Assembly (NCBI GenBank): GCA_963969595.1
Contig: OZ018409.1
Span: 34,981,282-35,045,281 of the forward strand
DNA length: 64,000 nucleotides
Source: Neckera pumila
Taxonomy: Eukaryota > Streptophyta > Bryopsida > Hypnales > Neckeraceae
Direction: 5' to 3'
Below are positions 11,454 to 23,173 of the stretch, one piece after another. The notes below the pieces were generated by a model that was not told the DNA's origin, did no database searches, and worked only from the letters and a program-made list of their open reading frames with translations. Positions within the stretch are counted from its first letter, which is position 1. Every line of letters begins with the position of its first letter. The position numbers and the translations under genes are program-made.

Positions 11454-12084
11454 GTATCACTTTAGGTATCCTATGCATCTAGTGTAGTTCTAATGCAAAT
11501 TACTAAGCGCTAGTGGATAATAGAACTAGTTCCACATCAATAACTCTCTAAAACTAGAGTATACTGTTTATAGTCTATGAATGCATGTATTTGGCCATAG
11601 CACATTTGTCCAAACATATTGTACTTTAGTTTCCAATAACTATAAAAAAATAGTTTGAAATAGAAGAAAAAAATAATAAAGAAAAAAGGATAAAAAAATC
11701 ATACGATACCTATTAGTTTTATTTTTTTAATCTAATATAGGGGCAAAAAAATTGGACTCAAATGTGAACCAAAATGTATTATAAATAATATAGGGTGCTA
11801 TAATAAATGGAAATTTAGAATTATTTTTAAGAATAGGGTACACTAAAATATGAAATATTAGGTAAATAGCCCCCCATTAATTATCCCCCAATCTCACGTA
11901 TATACTAAACCTCTAAGCTAGTGACCTCTCCGAGATTATAAATTATTATATGATTACATGATTATATTCTAAAATTTTATTATAATATGTAATATTATAA
12001 AGTTTGAATTATTATATTATAATCATTTATTATTCTTATTATATTATTATACAAGTGACATTGTAATGATCTACTTTGTGAATT
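11454..12084. other. A+T-rich intergenic DNA
   Basis: Long A/T runs and TTAT/ATTA-rich sequence (about 11640-12060). No gene and no paired repeat ends are seen. Confidence 0.6.
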
Positions 12085-14147
12085 TTAACCCTTAAAGGAT
12101 GTTGTGTTCTTGGATACAAAGGCATACTCTACTGTATTCCGAGGGCAACTGTTGTGCAACGGTCGTTTTGGAAGCCAGGACTGTGTTTGTTCAAGGTGGG
12201 ATTTTTACACAGCACGCACTTGCAAGTGTAGCACATAGTTGCTCAATCAGAACTGGATTTTACAAAAATAAGCTCCATCAAGAAATTTGTGAATGCAGAT
12301 GGATGCTTGACCATCCTTCTTGAAGTTTGTACAGTAGAGCACAGTTCAAAAAAGGACAGATGCGTCAGGTGTAGAAGTCACACATGTGGACTTGGCTTCT
12401 GCATCAGTTGCCAGGGTTCTCATGTACCGGAAGCACCGGTCTATTGCCAGAAACGTCAGCTACGCTTATTTGCATTCTTGATTTTGTCTGTGTTTATGCC
12501 ATTACCAAGAGAATTGGAATGAGTAAAATACCAACATCCCAACACTACTCTGCCAATGCAACATCGCAGTGAAATTCAAGCTGGCGAGAGACAGATAATT
12601 TTTTGCACAAAAAGTTGTGGGAAGTGTCAAAGTTGAAGAATTTTTGTTGTGAGTGTCTTGAGCATGAACTAGCAAGAAAGGAATACTACGCTATTAGCAT
12701 CTGAGTGGATTCTGGAACACGACCAAAATCTTTTGGAGGAACTCAGCAATTATTTATGTACCTCACTGCAAGTTTTTTAGCACTGTCAGCTTTTGTTGTG
12801 GCAATGTTATGCTTGCTTCTTTCTTACCTCCAATGAAACACATTTCACCAAAAGAATCTCTCCACGGATCAAAAGACGAAACTAAAAATGGAAACCATCC
12901 AGCACCTGGAACCTGCCTTTCTGAAAAGATTCCTCAAATCTGCAACTCAGGAAATACTGCGCATGAAAATAGATAAAGCATGCATCCTATTATTTACAGT
13001 ATCAATAGAACCCATTGAGCGATTATTGCATTGAACTTTATAAAATTTAGTGCTCCTCCACTTTCTCTTTACAAAGTTGTCAGTTGTTGCCAACCTGGGA
13101 GCACAGTGTGACGCGCCCCTCAATTACTAGCTAGTAGCCACATGAACCTCGGTCCCCAGTTGCCTCCAATCCACACCCTCATCGCCATCTCAATTCATTA
13201 ATCCCCTTCACTCCTTCTCAACTTCTCAAGATTTGCAACTTAAGAATGCAAGAATGGATGCTACGATCTAGCTAGTACTTTGGAAATGTGCTACTTCAAA
13301 TTGATATAACTGCAGGAGTATCTGTACTACAACATAGTCTAATGTTTTTCAGACCTGCAGGACTTCAATGAAGGTGTTGAAGGTGAACTTCACGGACCGC
13401 TATATGTGTTGGAGATCGATGTACACATGTAGCCTTCGCTAGCTGGATTGGACTAACCACACTTATCAGGCCCCTAATAAAATTTCACATTGGTAGAAAA
13501 GCTTCTCCTCACTGCAAAGAGAATCCGGCGCTACGTTGATGGAGCTTTCAGGGTATGCAAAAGCACACGGTGAGCAGATTGTTGAACTAACATTGTTGAA
13601 TTCACGTTTTGATTCTCGCCATTGATAAAAAGCTTGTAAGGATCGCAACCGCCTCAGGCAGTCAAGGAGTACGATGAAGATATACAGTGTCTGACATTTT
13701 ACATGAGCACGGAATACAAGAAGTGAAGATGTATATGTTGGAATACGTATAATGCACCACTTGCACTTGCACAATATTTATAGAATGGTTCAAAATAATT
13801 CCCAAAAAATCTTATAATTATCTTTGATTCCATGCTCACATCTTGTCCAACCAATAATTCCAAAATCCCCCCATCTTCACTCACGAAATCTCCAAATACA
13901 ACAAACGTAGGCCAATGTTGGCTCCAACCTGCATTAGAGGTTAAGGTGGACCAAACCAATTTACTAGACAGCCCATTATTCATTTTAGAGTACTAAACTT
14001 TTGAATAGATGTAAGGTGATTTGAGGTGATTGAAGTGTTCACTAGGTGCGTGACTAGGTGCTCAATTAGTGTATGTTCTGCTCAAAATCAAAATGTTGGG
14101 ATATTAAGATAGCCATAATCATCCATACTTTAAGTTAGGCTATTTAT
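12085..14147. other. More balanced sequence, gene-like but unidentified
   Basis: Base composition is less A+T-biased than in the flanks. A frame at 12289-12522 has a cysteine series CxxCxxxxCxxxxCxxC (CVRCRSHTCGLGFCISC) but starts with GTG, and no flanking exon could be assembled. Another ATG frame lies at 12099-12323. It may be a decayed gene, a non-coding transcript or a 3' untranslated region. A lone TTAACCCTTAAAGG at 12085 resembles a TTAA-element tip but has no partner. Confidence 0.3.
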
Positions 14148-14363
14148 TTTATTGAGATCTCCTAGATCATGCATCCCCCGGTTATGTCCTTAGTACCATC
14201 GGAAGCCCTCGACGAGAAAGGGTGTACGGGCTTTGTTTTGTGGCGTTCCGACTCACCGTGTGAAAGTTATTGAATTTTGAAGTTGTTTTTGATTTAAAAA
14301 TTAGAAAATCGCTCTTACTTCTATTTTGATTGTGGCAACGACATTGGGCACATTAGTAAGAAT
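14148..14363. repeat. Dispersed repeat family M, copy 2
   Basis: It matches 4650-4870, starting at TTGAGATCTC and continuing through GTGTGAAAGTTATTGAATTT to GGGCACATTAGT. Its type is unknown. Confidence 0.6.
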
Positions 14364-14873
14364 GAAGCTTTAAAGGATATCATAATCTTGCTTGATCAAA
14401 TTTCATTAGTTTTCATACTAAAACACACAGTACAAAAGTTTGATATTTTCACAAGTAATAATATATATGTAAAAATCAGGTAAAATTTGTATATATATAT
14501 ATATTTGTGTATATGTATGTATATATCATAATAATACAAAAAAACTTAAACTAGCATGAAATTTTGAAGAAAAATAGAGGTAATACTAGTAAACATTATG
14601 GTGTAACAGTGACGTATTTTGTGAGTTCACACCAAGAGAAATTTGATAGAAAAAAAATTCAAAAGTGGTGTATTTTTTGAGGTTTCAAAATACTATCTTC
14701 AAAGTGTCTCACAAATTATAATTTTCATCATTTTGAAAAAAACTAAAATGGGATAAAACTTATATTAGTGGAGCTTCATTTAAAAAAAAATTTAGCTTAC
14801 ATATTTAAAATAAGTAAAAATGTGAAAATCCAAGTTTGACTTTCAAAAATGCCCATTAGACTTGCAATGTCCT
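14364..14873. other. A+T-rich intergenic DNA with a TA-rich microsatellite
   Basis: TATATA and GTATATGTATGT tracts lie at about 14462-14530. No gene is seen. Confidence 0.6.
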
Positions 14874-15446
14874 TTAACCCCTAAAGGACCATGAGTGCAG
14901 ATTTTGAACAATGAATGAATGGAAACACATCCTAAACTCACCGAAATGCATTTTTTCATTTATCAATTTTGACGGATGATTCTTATATTAGTTCTTTAAC
15001 ATTTTTACGGTTCAGATTATGAAGATTCTACTTTGCAAATATTCTATAATACAAAAGGTGTCGGGAGGTCTAGCCTCAAAAAGTAACCTTTTCAGTTCAA
15101 AAAATGACCCTTCAAAAATGACTTGAATCAAAAAATCAAATAAGAATCTTCAAAAAATATTGTAATCAGAATTCAATATTTTGAACTCATAGGAAAAAAA
15201 ATCTTTTAAAAATCATATTTATTCAATCTACAATTGCTTTCAGAAGGAATTTTCAATTTCTGGCTTCAAATTTTATTAAAAAATATTGGTAAATATTTTT
15301 GTTGATCTAATCGTATGGATGTGATATATAAGCATTTTACAACTATTGTTTAAGCGTCATCATTAAAATATTCTTCTAAATTGTATTTTAAATAGATCTT
15401 CACAATTTTGGTAATCTGGACACCCCTCCGGTCCTTTAGGGGTTTA
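14874..15446. mobile_element. TTAA-family element, family C copy 1
   Basis: It begins TTAACCCCTAAAGGACCATG and ends CGGTCCTTTAGGGGTTTA, so the right TTAA has become TTTA. The 573-bp body matches 48448-49025 throughout. The terminal inverted repeat covers CCCCTAAAGGACC. It is non-coding. Confidence 0.8.
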
Positions 15447-15814
15447 CTTAATGGTTAAAAAATTATACTCTGTAGTTTTTTAAGAGTTTACAATTTTAGT
15501 ATTGTGATTTGAAGTTTTCTTTATTTTCTTAAAATGGACACTTGGGCTCGAGCACTTTTGTGATTTGAAGTTGGAACATGACATTCCATGACATCATTCA
15601 TCAATTTGTAAGGGATGGCTTTGGAAGTCATCAATCCCCGCATCAATCCTTTAACTCTGAAACAAAAGAGTCTATGATAATGATAATGCACTTAATTCTC
15701 AAAATTGTTCACCATTGTATTTTGACTATTTTGATGATATTTATGATTGATAATTTTATTTTTATTTTGAAGAAATGAAATAATATATCTCATACATATT
15801 GTAAAATTTCCATT
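15447..15814. other. Intergenic DNA, no gene seen
   Basis: A+T-rich sequence between two TTAA-family elements. A 66-codon frame at 15578-15778 has low-complexity content and no support. Confidence 0.5.
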
Positions 15815-16680
15815 TTTTTTATGTTCAAAGTCAAAAAATCTAGTCCCGCAATGTGCTGAAAATTTTGTTTTTTTCACTTTGAAAGCAAATATTTTGCAAT
15901 CTGTGCAGTCAAAAATTCTGAAATTTTTTCCACACACTCTCATATTAGTTAGGTGTAAGATCCTACAGTTAGATGTGAAATTTTTTTTTTAATTTTTTTT
16001 AATTTTTGCTAAAAATATGGCAGTTTTGAGTGTTTTTTGGCAGAAAAAGGGCCTCGGTCCTCTAGGGATTAACTTGTATCATCTGACCTCCACCCCATTT
16101 AAGAATATTTGATTGCCATCTAAATTAGCAATAAAGTGAACTTCACTATCACTACCTCAAATTGTGATTCCATCCTTATTTACCTATGATATGCTTTTTT
16201 GTTCTTAAATACATCCCTTGCATACATAAAGGCTGAATTGAAAAAGTAGTGATGAGTAGGTTTACCTTCAAAAATTCATGGTAATTTGAAATTTTCATTA
16301 AATCTTTGTAGTGGAGAATTGAGTTGAGAGTCTTGGGAAAAAAAATCCAAAAAAACTTAATTATCATTCTTTAAAAAATTGTTAAGAAGAGATAGATACA
16401 AGATAGAAGGAAAATCTAAAATATTCATATATTTTAGATGGAATTAAAATGCACTAATCCCAGTAGTGAGATTGTTTTAGCAAGTAATATAAACCATGCA
16501 AAAAAAACCCCTGAATATTTGGAAAAAATGCATTCAAAAATGCATCCTACAAGTTATTTTTTCAAAAAGATGCTCTAATTGCCCAACAAACAAGAATGTC
16601 CATAACTTTCTCATAACAAATCCAAATGAAATGAATCAAAGCTTTTTTGATAGACAAAAATATAATCTATGAGAAAAAAG
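15815..16680. mobile_element. Rearranged family A copy
   Basis: 15815-16072 is the first quarter of family A in reverse orientation, closing with the tip CGGTCCTCTAGGGATTAA. 16300-16680 is the middle of family A in forward orientation, matching about 6880-7255. About 230 bp of unrelated sequence lies between. Either two truncated copies lie side by side or one copy was inverted in part. Confidence 0.6.
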
Positions 16681-17359
16681 AAATCTATAAATAATAATGG
16701 AATTTAGACTTCAATTTATTCAATTTATAAAAAATAAAAAATAAAAAAAATACATAATTTATTTAATTGTTCAATTATATTCACATAAATATACAAAAAT
16801 TTACAAATACTTATTTGATTTCAACCAAAATTTTAAATGGATTGATTAGGGTAGATGAACCAATATTAGATCAAGGGTTGATGGTTGCTTCATACGTTCA
16901 AAATAATGTTGCCCTTAATGTAAATTATTTGGGATAACTTGTTTAGACCAATATGATTTATAGAAAATTGAAATTTTTTTACTTATACCTTAGATGGATT
17001 GAGCAGCTTACGAATTTGTATGAAGATCTAATAATCATCTAATATCCAAACAAGACCATATACTTTCTAGGCATGAAAATAAAGTGTTTTTAAAAAAAAT
17101 CACAATACTATTACATTTAAACTAAACTTAGAACTACTCCGTATATCTTTCAACCATAGGTAGTCCAGCATAACTTTCTTTAAAGATGAGAAGTAATGAA
17201 GTGCAAAATGTTAAGGCAATTGATATTCTTGACATTTTGATTTGGAAAAATTAGAACACTAATCAAATGTAAAATAATATACTTTCAGTTGTAGCAATTC
17301 TATGAAGATAATTAAGCTCCAAAAGAATCAATAATTCTTCTAAATGTAGAAATTCATGC
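16681..17359. other. A+T-rich intergenic DNA
   Basis: No open frame of note, no recognisable repeat ends. Confidence 0.6.
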
Positions 17360-18403
17360 TTAACCCCTAAAGGCCCAAGGGCTTTTTTTTGCCAAAAAAC
17401 ACTCAAAACTACCATTTCTATAGCAAAGAGTAAAAAAAATTTTAAATTCTTTCTTTTGCACATCTAACCATGGGATCTTACACCTAATTAGTATATGAAT
17501 GTGTAGAAAACTTTATAAAATTTTTGACAGCCAAGATTGCAAGATATTTGCGTTCAGTGAAAAAAACAAGTTTTTTAGCTCATTGTGGGACTAGATTATT
17601 TGACTTTGAACCTTCTTAACTTTAATATTTTGCATGACAAATTTTTGAGCTTTAAATCTTTATGGTGGAGAATTGAGTTGAGAGTCTAGGGTAGCAATCC
17701 CAACATTAGGTAAATTTTGCTTCATTTCTACATAATTTTACATGCCCTCAGTGTAAATTCAAAAATATTCTTCTAAAAATGAACATTTGGCTAAAACCTT
17801 GAACCTATTTTAAGATTGCTAGTCTAGGGGGGGGGAAGATTTTCAAAAAAACTTAATTTTCATACTTTAAAAAATTGTTAATTAGAAGTAGGTATGCAAT
17901 AGAGGGAAAATCTAATTATTCATATATCTAAAATAAAATTAAAATGCAATAATTCCAATGGTGAGATTGTTCTAGCAAGCAAACTAAACCATGTGGAACT
18001 TTTTTTTTGAAAAATTGTAAAAGTTGCATTCAAAAATGAATTCTACAAGTCATTTTTTCAAAAAGATGATCTAATTGCCCAAAAAACAAGGTTGTCTATA
18101 ACTTTCTCATAACAAATCCAAATGGAATGAATCAAAGCTTTCATATAGAAAAAAAATACAATCTATAAGAAAAAATAATTAAAAATAAAAGTAAATTTTT
18201 TTTGCCACCCCCTTTCCCCTATTTTGAGCTTATTTGGGCATAACTTTTGTTGCTAGTCACTAATTGAAAAAAAAATTATATTCCCATGAAGCTAATAAGT
18301 TTTTCTATCTTTATAAAATTTTGAACAAAATCAAGATAATCCGTAAGTACCTGCCCAAAATCCCATTTGTCCCCCAAAGGGACAATGGCCTTTTAGGAGT
18401 TAA
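17360..18403. mobile_element. TTAA-bounded element, family A copy 3
   Basis: The tips are TTAACCCCTAAAGGCCCAAG and GGCCTTTTAGGAGTTAA. It is longer than its siblings because a 130-bp MITE with its own target duplication lies at 17692-17821. Otherwise it is collinear with 6578-7502. It is non-coding. Confidence 0.85.
17692..17821. mobile_element. hAT-like MITE with 8-bp target duplication
   Basis: The element begins TAGCAATC and ends GATTGCTA. GTCTAGGG is present directly outside both ends (17684-17691 and 17822-17829). Sibling A copies carry only one equivalent block (GTCTTGGG at about 16333), so this is an insertion. Eight-base duplications are typical of hAT elements. Confidence 0.75.
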
Positions 18404-20277
18404 TAATTGACAACACATAACTAGTTTGTTTTTTAGAATTCTTTCTTACTACACTCAATATGCTCTATCAAAAGCTATTCCTACAAATGCTAAATTTTGA
18501 CTAAAATCTTGTTTTTATCATTATCTAAATCTTCATCCAAATACTTATTCTTTTATCTTAATTTAGCTACAAAATTAAACAATATCATTGATGGCCTTTC
18601 TTTTAAAGAAAAATGCACCTATTTGGAACCTATTTCTAAATTGAACCTCTAAAAATTCTTGTGCGCTTAAAATGAACAACCTCTATATAGGAGACTCTAC
18701 AATCATAGTTTTTTTAATATTTGGATACTTGTAATGTTCTTCATTGTGTCAATCTAGTGCTATATAAAAATCTTCTCCACTTGAATTGAACTTTCTATAA
18801 TATGATTGATTAAAATAGATGCTTCACATCTATGAATCCTTAGTTTGTACAGTGTTAAGAGTGTGAAATGACCATTTCAATTTATGTTTAAGATGATTTT
18901 AAGTGCAACTATCATGCCATTCATCAATAATGAATTATAGTACAAAAAAATTAAGAATGACTTTTGTTCTTTGTTAATGATATATGCTAAGAGGAAGTGA
19001 GTTTTATCTGAAATTCAACACTCACGTTTGACATTGTAGTGAAAAAATGGGCCATTGTAAATTTCTTGAAAACAATGAAAAGTGGTAACAGAAGTCAAAA
19101 GGTTCTGCTAAAGCTTGAAAATTTGCAAATCAATAAATCTTGTGTGGACTAGTGTAGACTTGTATAGACTATAGTAGACTCAAAATTTGACATTTTGTAT
19201 CTTTTTGCAACTCCGTGTACTCTTTTTTCAATTTGTCTCTTCCTTGTTTCCAAATTTCATTTATATTGTTGCAAAAATCTCTACTGGAAAGTTGAAGCAT
19301 TTAATTTTTTGGATGAAATTTTTTCATTATGTTTATTTGGTAGTCTCTAAGAATTTCATCACTAGTTGGATAATTTGATAAAAATAGAACCAATTACATT
19401 CCAAAATTTGAAGAAAATACCAACAAACAAGTGGGCCTCATAAATGATCCAATTACTAGATGAAAAGGAACAATTTTGGTTTCTACAAGAATTACAAAAG
19501 TCATTCATCAAACAATTTGAATTTTATGTGCAATTAAATATTGGATTTTGATATTGGAATGGAAAATGGGCTTATTTGAATTTCTTGAAAATGTTAAAAA
19601 GTTGTGTCAAAAATGAAACAGGTCCAATAAAGCTTAAAATTTAATGAACCAATACGTATAGTCTTGGTTCTTTTGAACTCCTATAGCCCAATGATTGGAC
19701 ATTTCATGTTTTTCTGCAATCCCACCCACTCTTACCCCAATTGTCCCTTCTTCATTTGTACAATTTTGCCAATTAACAAAGAAAATATATCCAATTCTTA
19801 GATAAATAGGCGCATTCTTTGTTTCTATGGGAATTGTGAAAGTCATTCATTGCACAATTTGACAAACTCTAAAAGCTATTCATCAAACAATTTGAGGAAT
19901 CCTAAAAATCATTCATAAGACAAATTGAAGAATCCTGAAACCATTCATGAGACAATTTGAGTCTTCTACATTACAAAGTTCGAAAGGTTCACTAATGAAA
20001 AACCATGCTCTTGAATGCTTATCCAAACCATTTAACTTCTTTAAGGTAACAAATTCTGAAATCGCATAGGCTCTAAAATTATCCACCCTACTCAAATGTA
20101 CATTGCTTGTATACATTGCTTTTTCATAGCCTTCAACAATTTACAAACAGTGTACATTTTAGGAGGTAGGCGATTTAAGAGCCCTATGCCACTTCAACTT
20201 CAAAATTCCATAAGTAATTCCAAAAAGCTCCAAAAAATATGAAATGACTTGAGTTAGATGCCAATTCCTCTTGTCTT
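18404..20277. other. Intergenic DNA, no gene seen
   Basis: About 1.9 kb of A+T-rich sequence. Several short related phrases (AAATTTGACA, CATTCATCAAACAATTTGA) recur at 19500-19940, suggesting an old low-copy repeat. No domain or exon is seen. Confidence 0.55.
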
Positions 20278-20359
20278 TCAAGGAATATTTACTAAATACT
20301 ATTTCAAGAAGCTTCACCTCAAGGAATATTTACTAAAAACTATTTCAAGAAGCTTCACC
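20278..20359 (+). promoter_or_regulatory. Duplicated perfect heat-shock element upstream of the HSF gene
   Basis: A 41-bp unit is present twice in tandem (20278-20318 and 20319-20359). Each unit contains TTCAAGAAGCTTC, which is TTC-nn-GAA-nn-TTC, a three-unit heat-shock element without mismatch, at 20303-20315 and 20344-20356. The GC-rich presumed leader of the HSF gene starts roughly 120-180 bp downstream. The binding-site reading follows the established HSF consensus nGAAn. The link to this gene's promoter is inferred. Confidence 0.6.
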
Positions 20360-20469
20360 TCCCCAAAATTTCCTTTGAGCTCTTAAATGGGCAATTTCTG
20401 GACCTGTTACCTTACCTTTCATTCCAAAAAATTTCTTTCCAAACCAACATTTCTTTCCAAAGAGTTTTC

Positions 20470-20898
20470 CAACACTTGGTACGGAGCCCATAAAGTGCGC
20501 AACGAAGGACGCGCGAGTGCGACGAATCACGGCCCCGAGCGTCACGAACGGAGACGTCGAAGTTGCCAAGTACGACGCAGCAGCAGCACCGGGCGGAGCA
20601 GCGATGAGTCGCAGGAGCTCCGGAAGCTTCCTCTGCATCCAACGAATTCCCCGGCCCAAGCATGTCCTGTGTCCCAGCACCAGCCTCCCACTTTCTTCGT
20701 TCCTTTGCTTTCAGTCCTTTCACTCGTTTTTGCCTTTCGCTTACCGCTCACGCCTCGTCGTGCAATTTACTCTCACTGCGTCATCGTTGCGCTCATCTCA
20801 TCACGACGGACGGTTCAACTTCCGCTGCTTTTGCTGCTTCTGCTGGGGACACAACACAACAATTGCGCGCTACTCACTCGGCTTCTCGGGCTTAACAG
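20470..20898 (+). other. Presumed 5' leader exon of the HSF gene
   Basis: G+C rises sharply here, and the patch ends at a good donor, AACAG/GTGCGT (GT at 20899-20900). Frames occur on both strands, including a 184-codon ATG frame from 20387, but they are low in complexity and overlap each other, as expected for GC-rich non-coding sequence. The transcription start was not located. Confidence 0.35.
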
Positions 20899-22461
20899 GT
20901 GCGTCCTCAGTACAGTACTCTGCTTCCTGATTTTGAGGTGATTTTGAGGTGATTTTGAGGTAATTTTGAGGTGCCGCCGGGGTGTGAGCATTCGCCTTTC
21001 TCGATTTTCCAGTTCCTGGTTTTTAGGTGCCGTAGCTGGTTCCAACAGGTGCAAAGAGCGTTCGATTTTCGTTCGTTACTCTGATTCTTGAATTTTAGGC
21101 GCTGTAGGTTTGATTGGATGAGGAGAGGTCGCTATACCTCGGTTTTGGTTCATTAGGTTCGACTGACTGGATGCGGAGAGTTCGGAGACCTTGATTTTGG
21201 TTCTTTAGTCTGGTTTTTGATTGTTAGGTGCTTTAGGTTCGATTCGATTTTGAGCGGATTGGAGTGGCGGGGGTTTGGAGTATATCTGGTTAAGAGGATG
21301 GAGGATTGGTTCTTGATTGTTAGGTCCTTTAGGTTCGACTACTCGATGAGGAGCCGGATTGGAGTTGCGGGGTGTGGAGAATCTGGTTAAGATGATTTTC
21401 TATTCGTTAGTAGGCTGCGTTTTTTCTTTTCGTGCTCTTTGTTTTTTAAGATGATTTTGTCGGTGAAAGTGTTCTACGTCTGGTGTTTTTCCCCTACGTT
21501 CACTTTTTCTCGTGTCAGTCGCTGGCTCGTATATGGAAGTGCAAGGATTGTACGCCACTCGTTTTTCTTCCTGCAAAATTTCCCTCTTGCGCGCTCTCTG
21601 GTTTAGTCCAAATTCTAGAATGTGGACAAGGTGATCCTACATTGATTGAATGTTGTGAATAATTGCCCGTTAGTCATGGTCTGCTCTTGTTCTTGTGGAA
21701 ATTTTAATATCAGGGTTCGTTAGCTTAATATTTCTCCGGCATCAGCTGCTTCATATACACCTCTTCATGGTTAACGTGAGTTTTGGTCGTGGAAATGGTA
21801 ATGAAAAAGCACGGTCGACTCGACCTTGTTTCGGATCTGCGTCTGGAGCGCAATATAAATCATCGGTAGCTTTGCGGCAGTACCTTGGTATGGTCGTGAG
21901 AGAGCCATTGATCTATAGATCTGACTGTGAGCTCGAATTGAAGTTGAGTGTGAACTCGAGTACAAATTAGAATGGAACAGTTTTGTTGGCCTGTTCAGTG
22001 TACATTATATTTGTAAGTTCTGCGTTGGAGTTTCCAACGTGGTATATGATCGAGCAATGTTGTAAAGGTAGGTGTCCTAGTTGAGGAGCTTGCCGAGAAA
22101 TGGCCGTGCTATGGACGGAAGTGAATGCGTGATTCGTGGATTTGGAACTCTGTTGTAGAATTGTAGTGAACTGTTTTGAGTTCTGAAGACCGCACTCCCG
22201 GTTGGTCTATGTGCCAGATAGATCTTTACAGAATGTGAAGAGTTTAATCGGCATTTATTTGTATTTCGTGAGAATTATCCTCTTTTACTCCCTTCTAGAA
22301 CCGACTAGATTGAGTAGGTGTAATAATTTGTATTGTTAACTTGGGTGACTGTATGATTTTGTGAGTTGCATAATTTGTTGTCATTTAAGCAAGGTGTTGA
22401 TCAGAGTGTTCTGGAATGTGTTCTGCTCTGGAATTCCAACTATTTTTTCTCTCTCCTTCAG
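20899..22461 (+). other. Presumed 5' leader intron of the HSF gene, with internal repeats
   Basis: The proposed donor is AACAG/GTGCGT at 20899 and the acceptor follows a pyrimidine run, TTTTTTCTCTCTCCTTCAG, ending at 22461. T-rich, stop-filled sequence fits an intron. It carries an 11-bp tandem (ATTTTGAGGTG, four copies, 20930-20973) and three or four imperfect copies of a 90-110 bp unit (about 21080-21420) containing TTGATTGTTAGG and TTTAGGTTCGA. Confidence 0.35.
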
Positions 22462-23016
22462 GTCGTGTACGATCCTTGAGGTGTTGAGTTGATGGGTCGA
22501 GATGTGTGCTTCTTTGTTAATGATGGTGGTTGATTCTCCATCACAGCTCTTTTAATGTAGACAAGAATATCCGTTCGAGTTTTCTCAAAGAATATATTGG
22601 GCGTGCCCATTCGTAGTTGTGCCTTACTTCAGACGTACATGATATCACACAACCGAACTATCGGAATTTGTCTGCATTCTCGGGTTTTTGTGGAGAATGA
22701 TGTTGTTAAGAGCAATATTGGTCTGTTTTTTAGTTGGTGTTTCGTGCTTATATCTTCTCTTGTGTCTTTGCCGATGATTTTTGACGAAACTGCGCCTTTG
22801 AGTATTCACATAACATGTTTTTGGATGGGGTTGCAGTTGTTGAGACTCGTCTTCTGAAGACCGGCGTCTCCTCCTTAGACACGTTGCGTGGTTGATGAAG
22901 ACTTTTGGATAGAAAGTCTGTTATTTCACATTTTGTCAACTGAATTAGAGAATGTAGTCAATGAGGAGAGGATCACAATGATTTGCATTCCAAAAGGCTA
23001 GCATCTTCCCCCATCG

Positions 23017-23173
23017 ATGAATGGGGGCCGAGAGGCAGGGGCCGTTGGCCGAAGTCATTGAGAGTACTGCGAAACTGGAAACCGTACCTCCCGCACCTAC
23101 GGCGAATTCTTTCACCACCAATGGATGCTCCTCAAAGCTCCGGTCCTCCTCCCTTTCTCACCAAGACCTATGA
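23017..23173 (+). promoter_or_regulatory. Two upstream ORFs at the HSF start, one overlapping it
   Basis: ATG at 23017 opens a 14-codon frame that stops at 23061. ATG at 23021 opens a 50-codon frame that stops at 23173, in a different frame from the HSF coding sequence and overlapping its start (23121) by 53 bases. If this segment is part of the mature leader, ribosomes starting at 23021 would bypass the main start, so these frames could repress translation. Whether leader splicing retains them is not known. Confidence 0.45.

Noticed and set aside
12085..12098. TTAACCCTTAAAGG as a TTAA-element left end
   Set aside because: No right end or collinear family body follows.
20387..20941. 184-codon ATG frame and several overlapping frames on both strands upstream of the HSF gene
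   Set aside because: The translations are low in complexity, overlap each other in five frames and run out of A+T-rich into GC-rich sequence. The patch is better explained as promoter plus 5' leader.
22983..23120. In-frame extension of the HSF coding sequence upstream of 23121
   Set aside because: The frame is open but its first codon is TTG, not ATG, and A1-type HSFs start a few residues before the PFLTKTY motif. The first in-frame ATG is at 23121.
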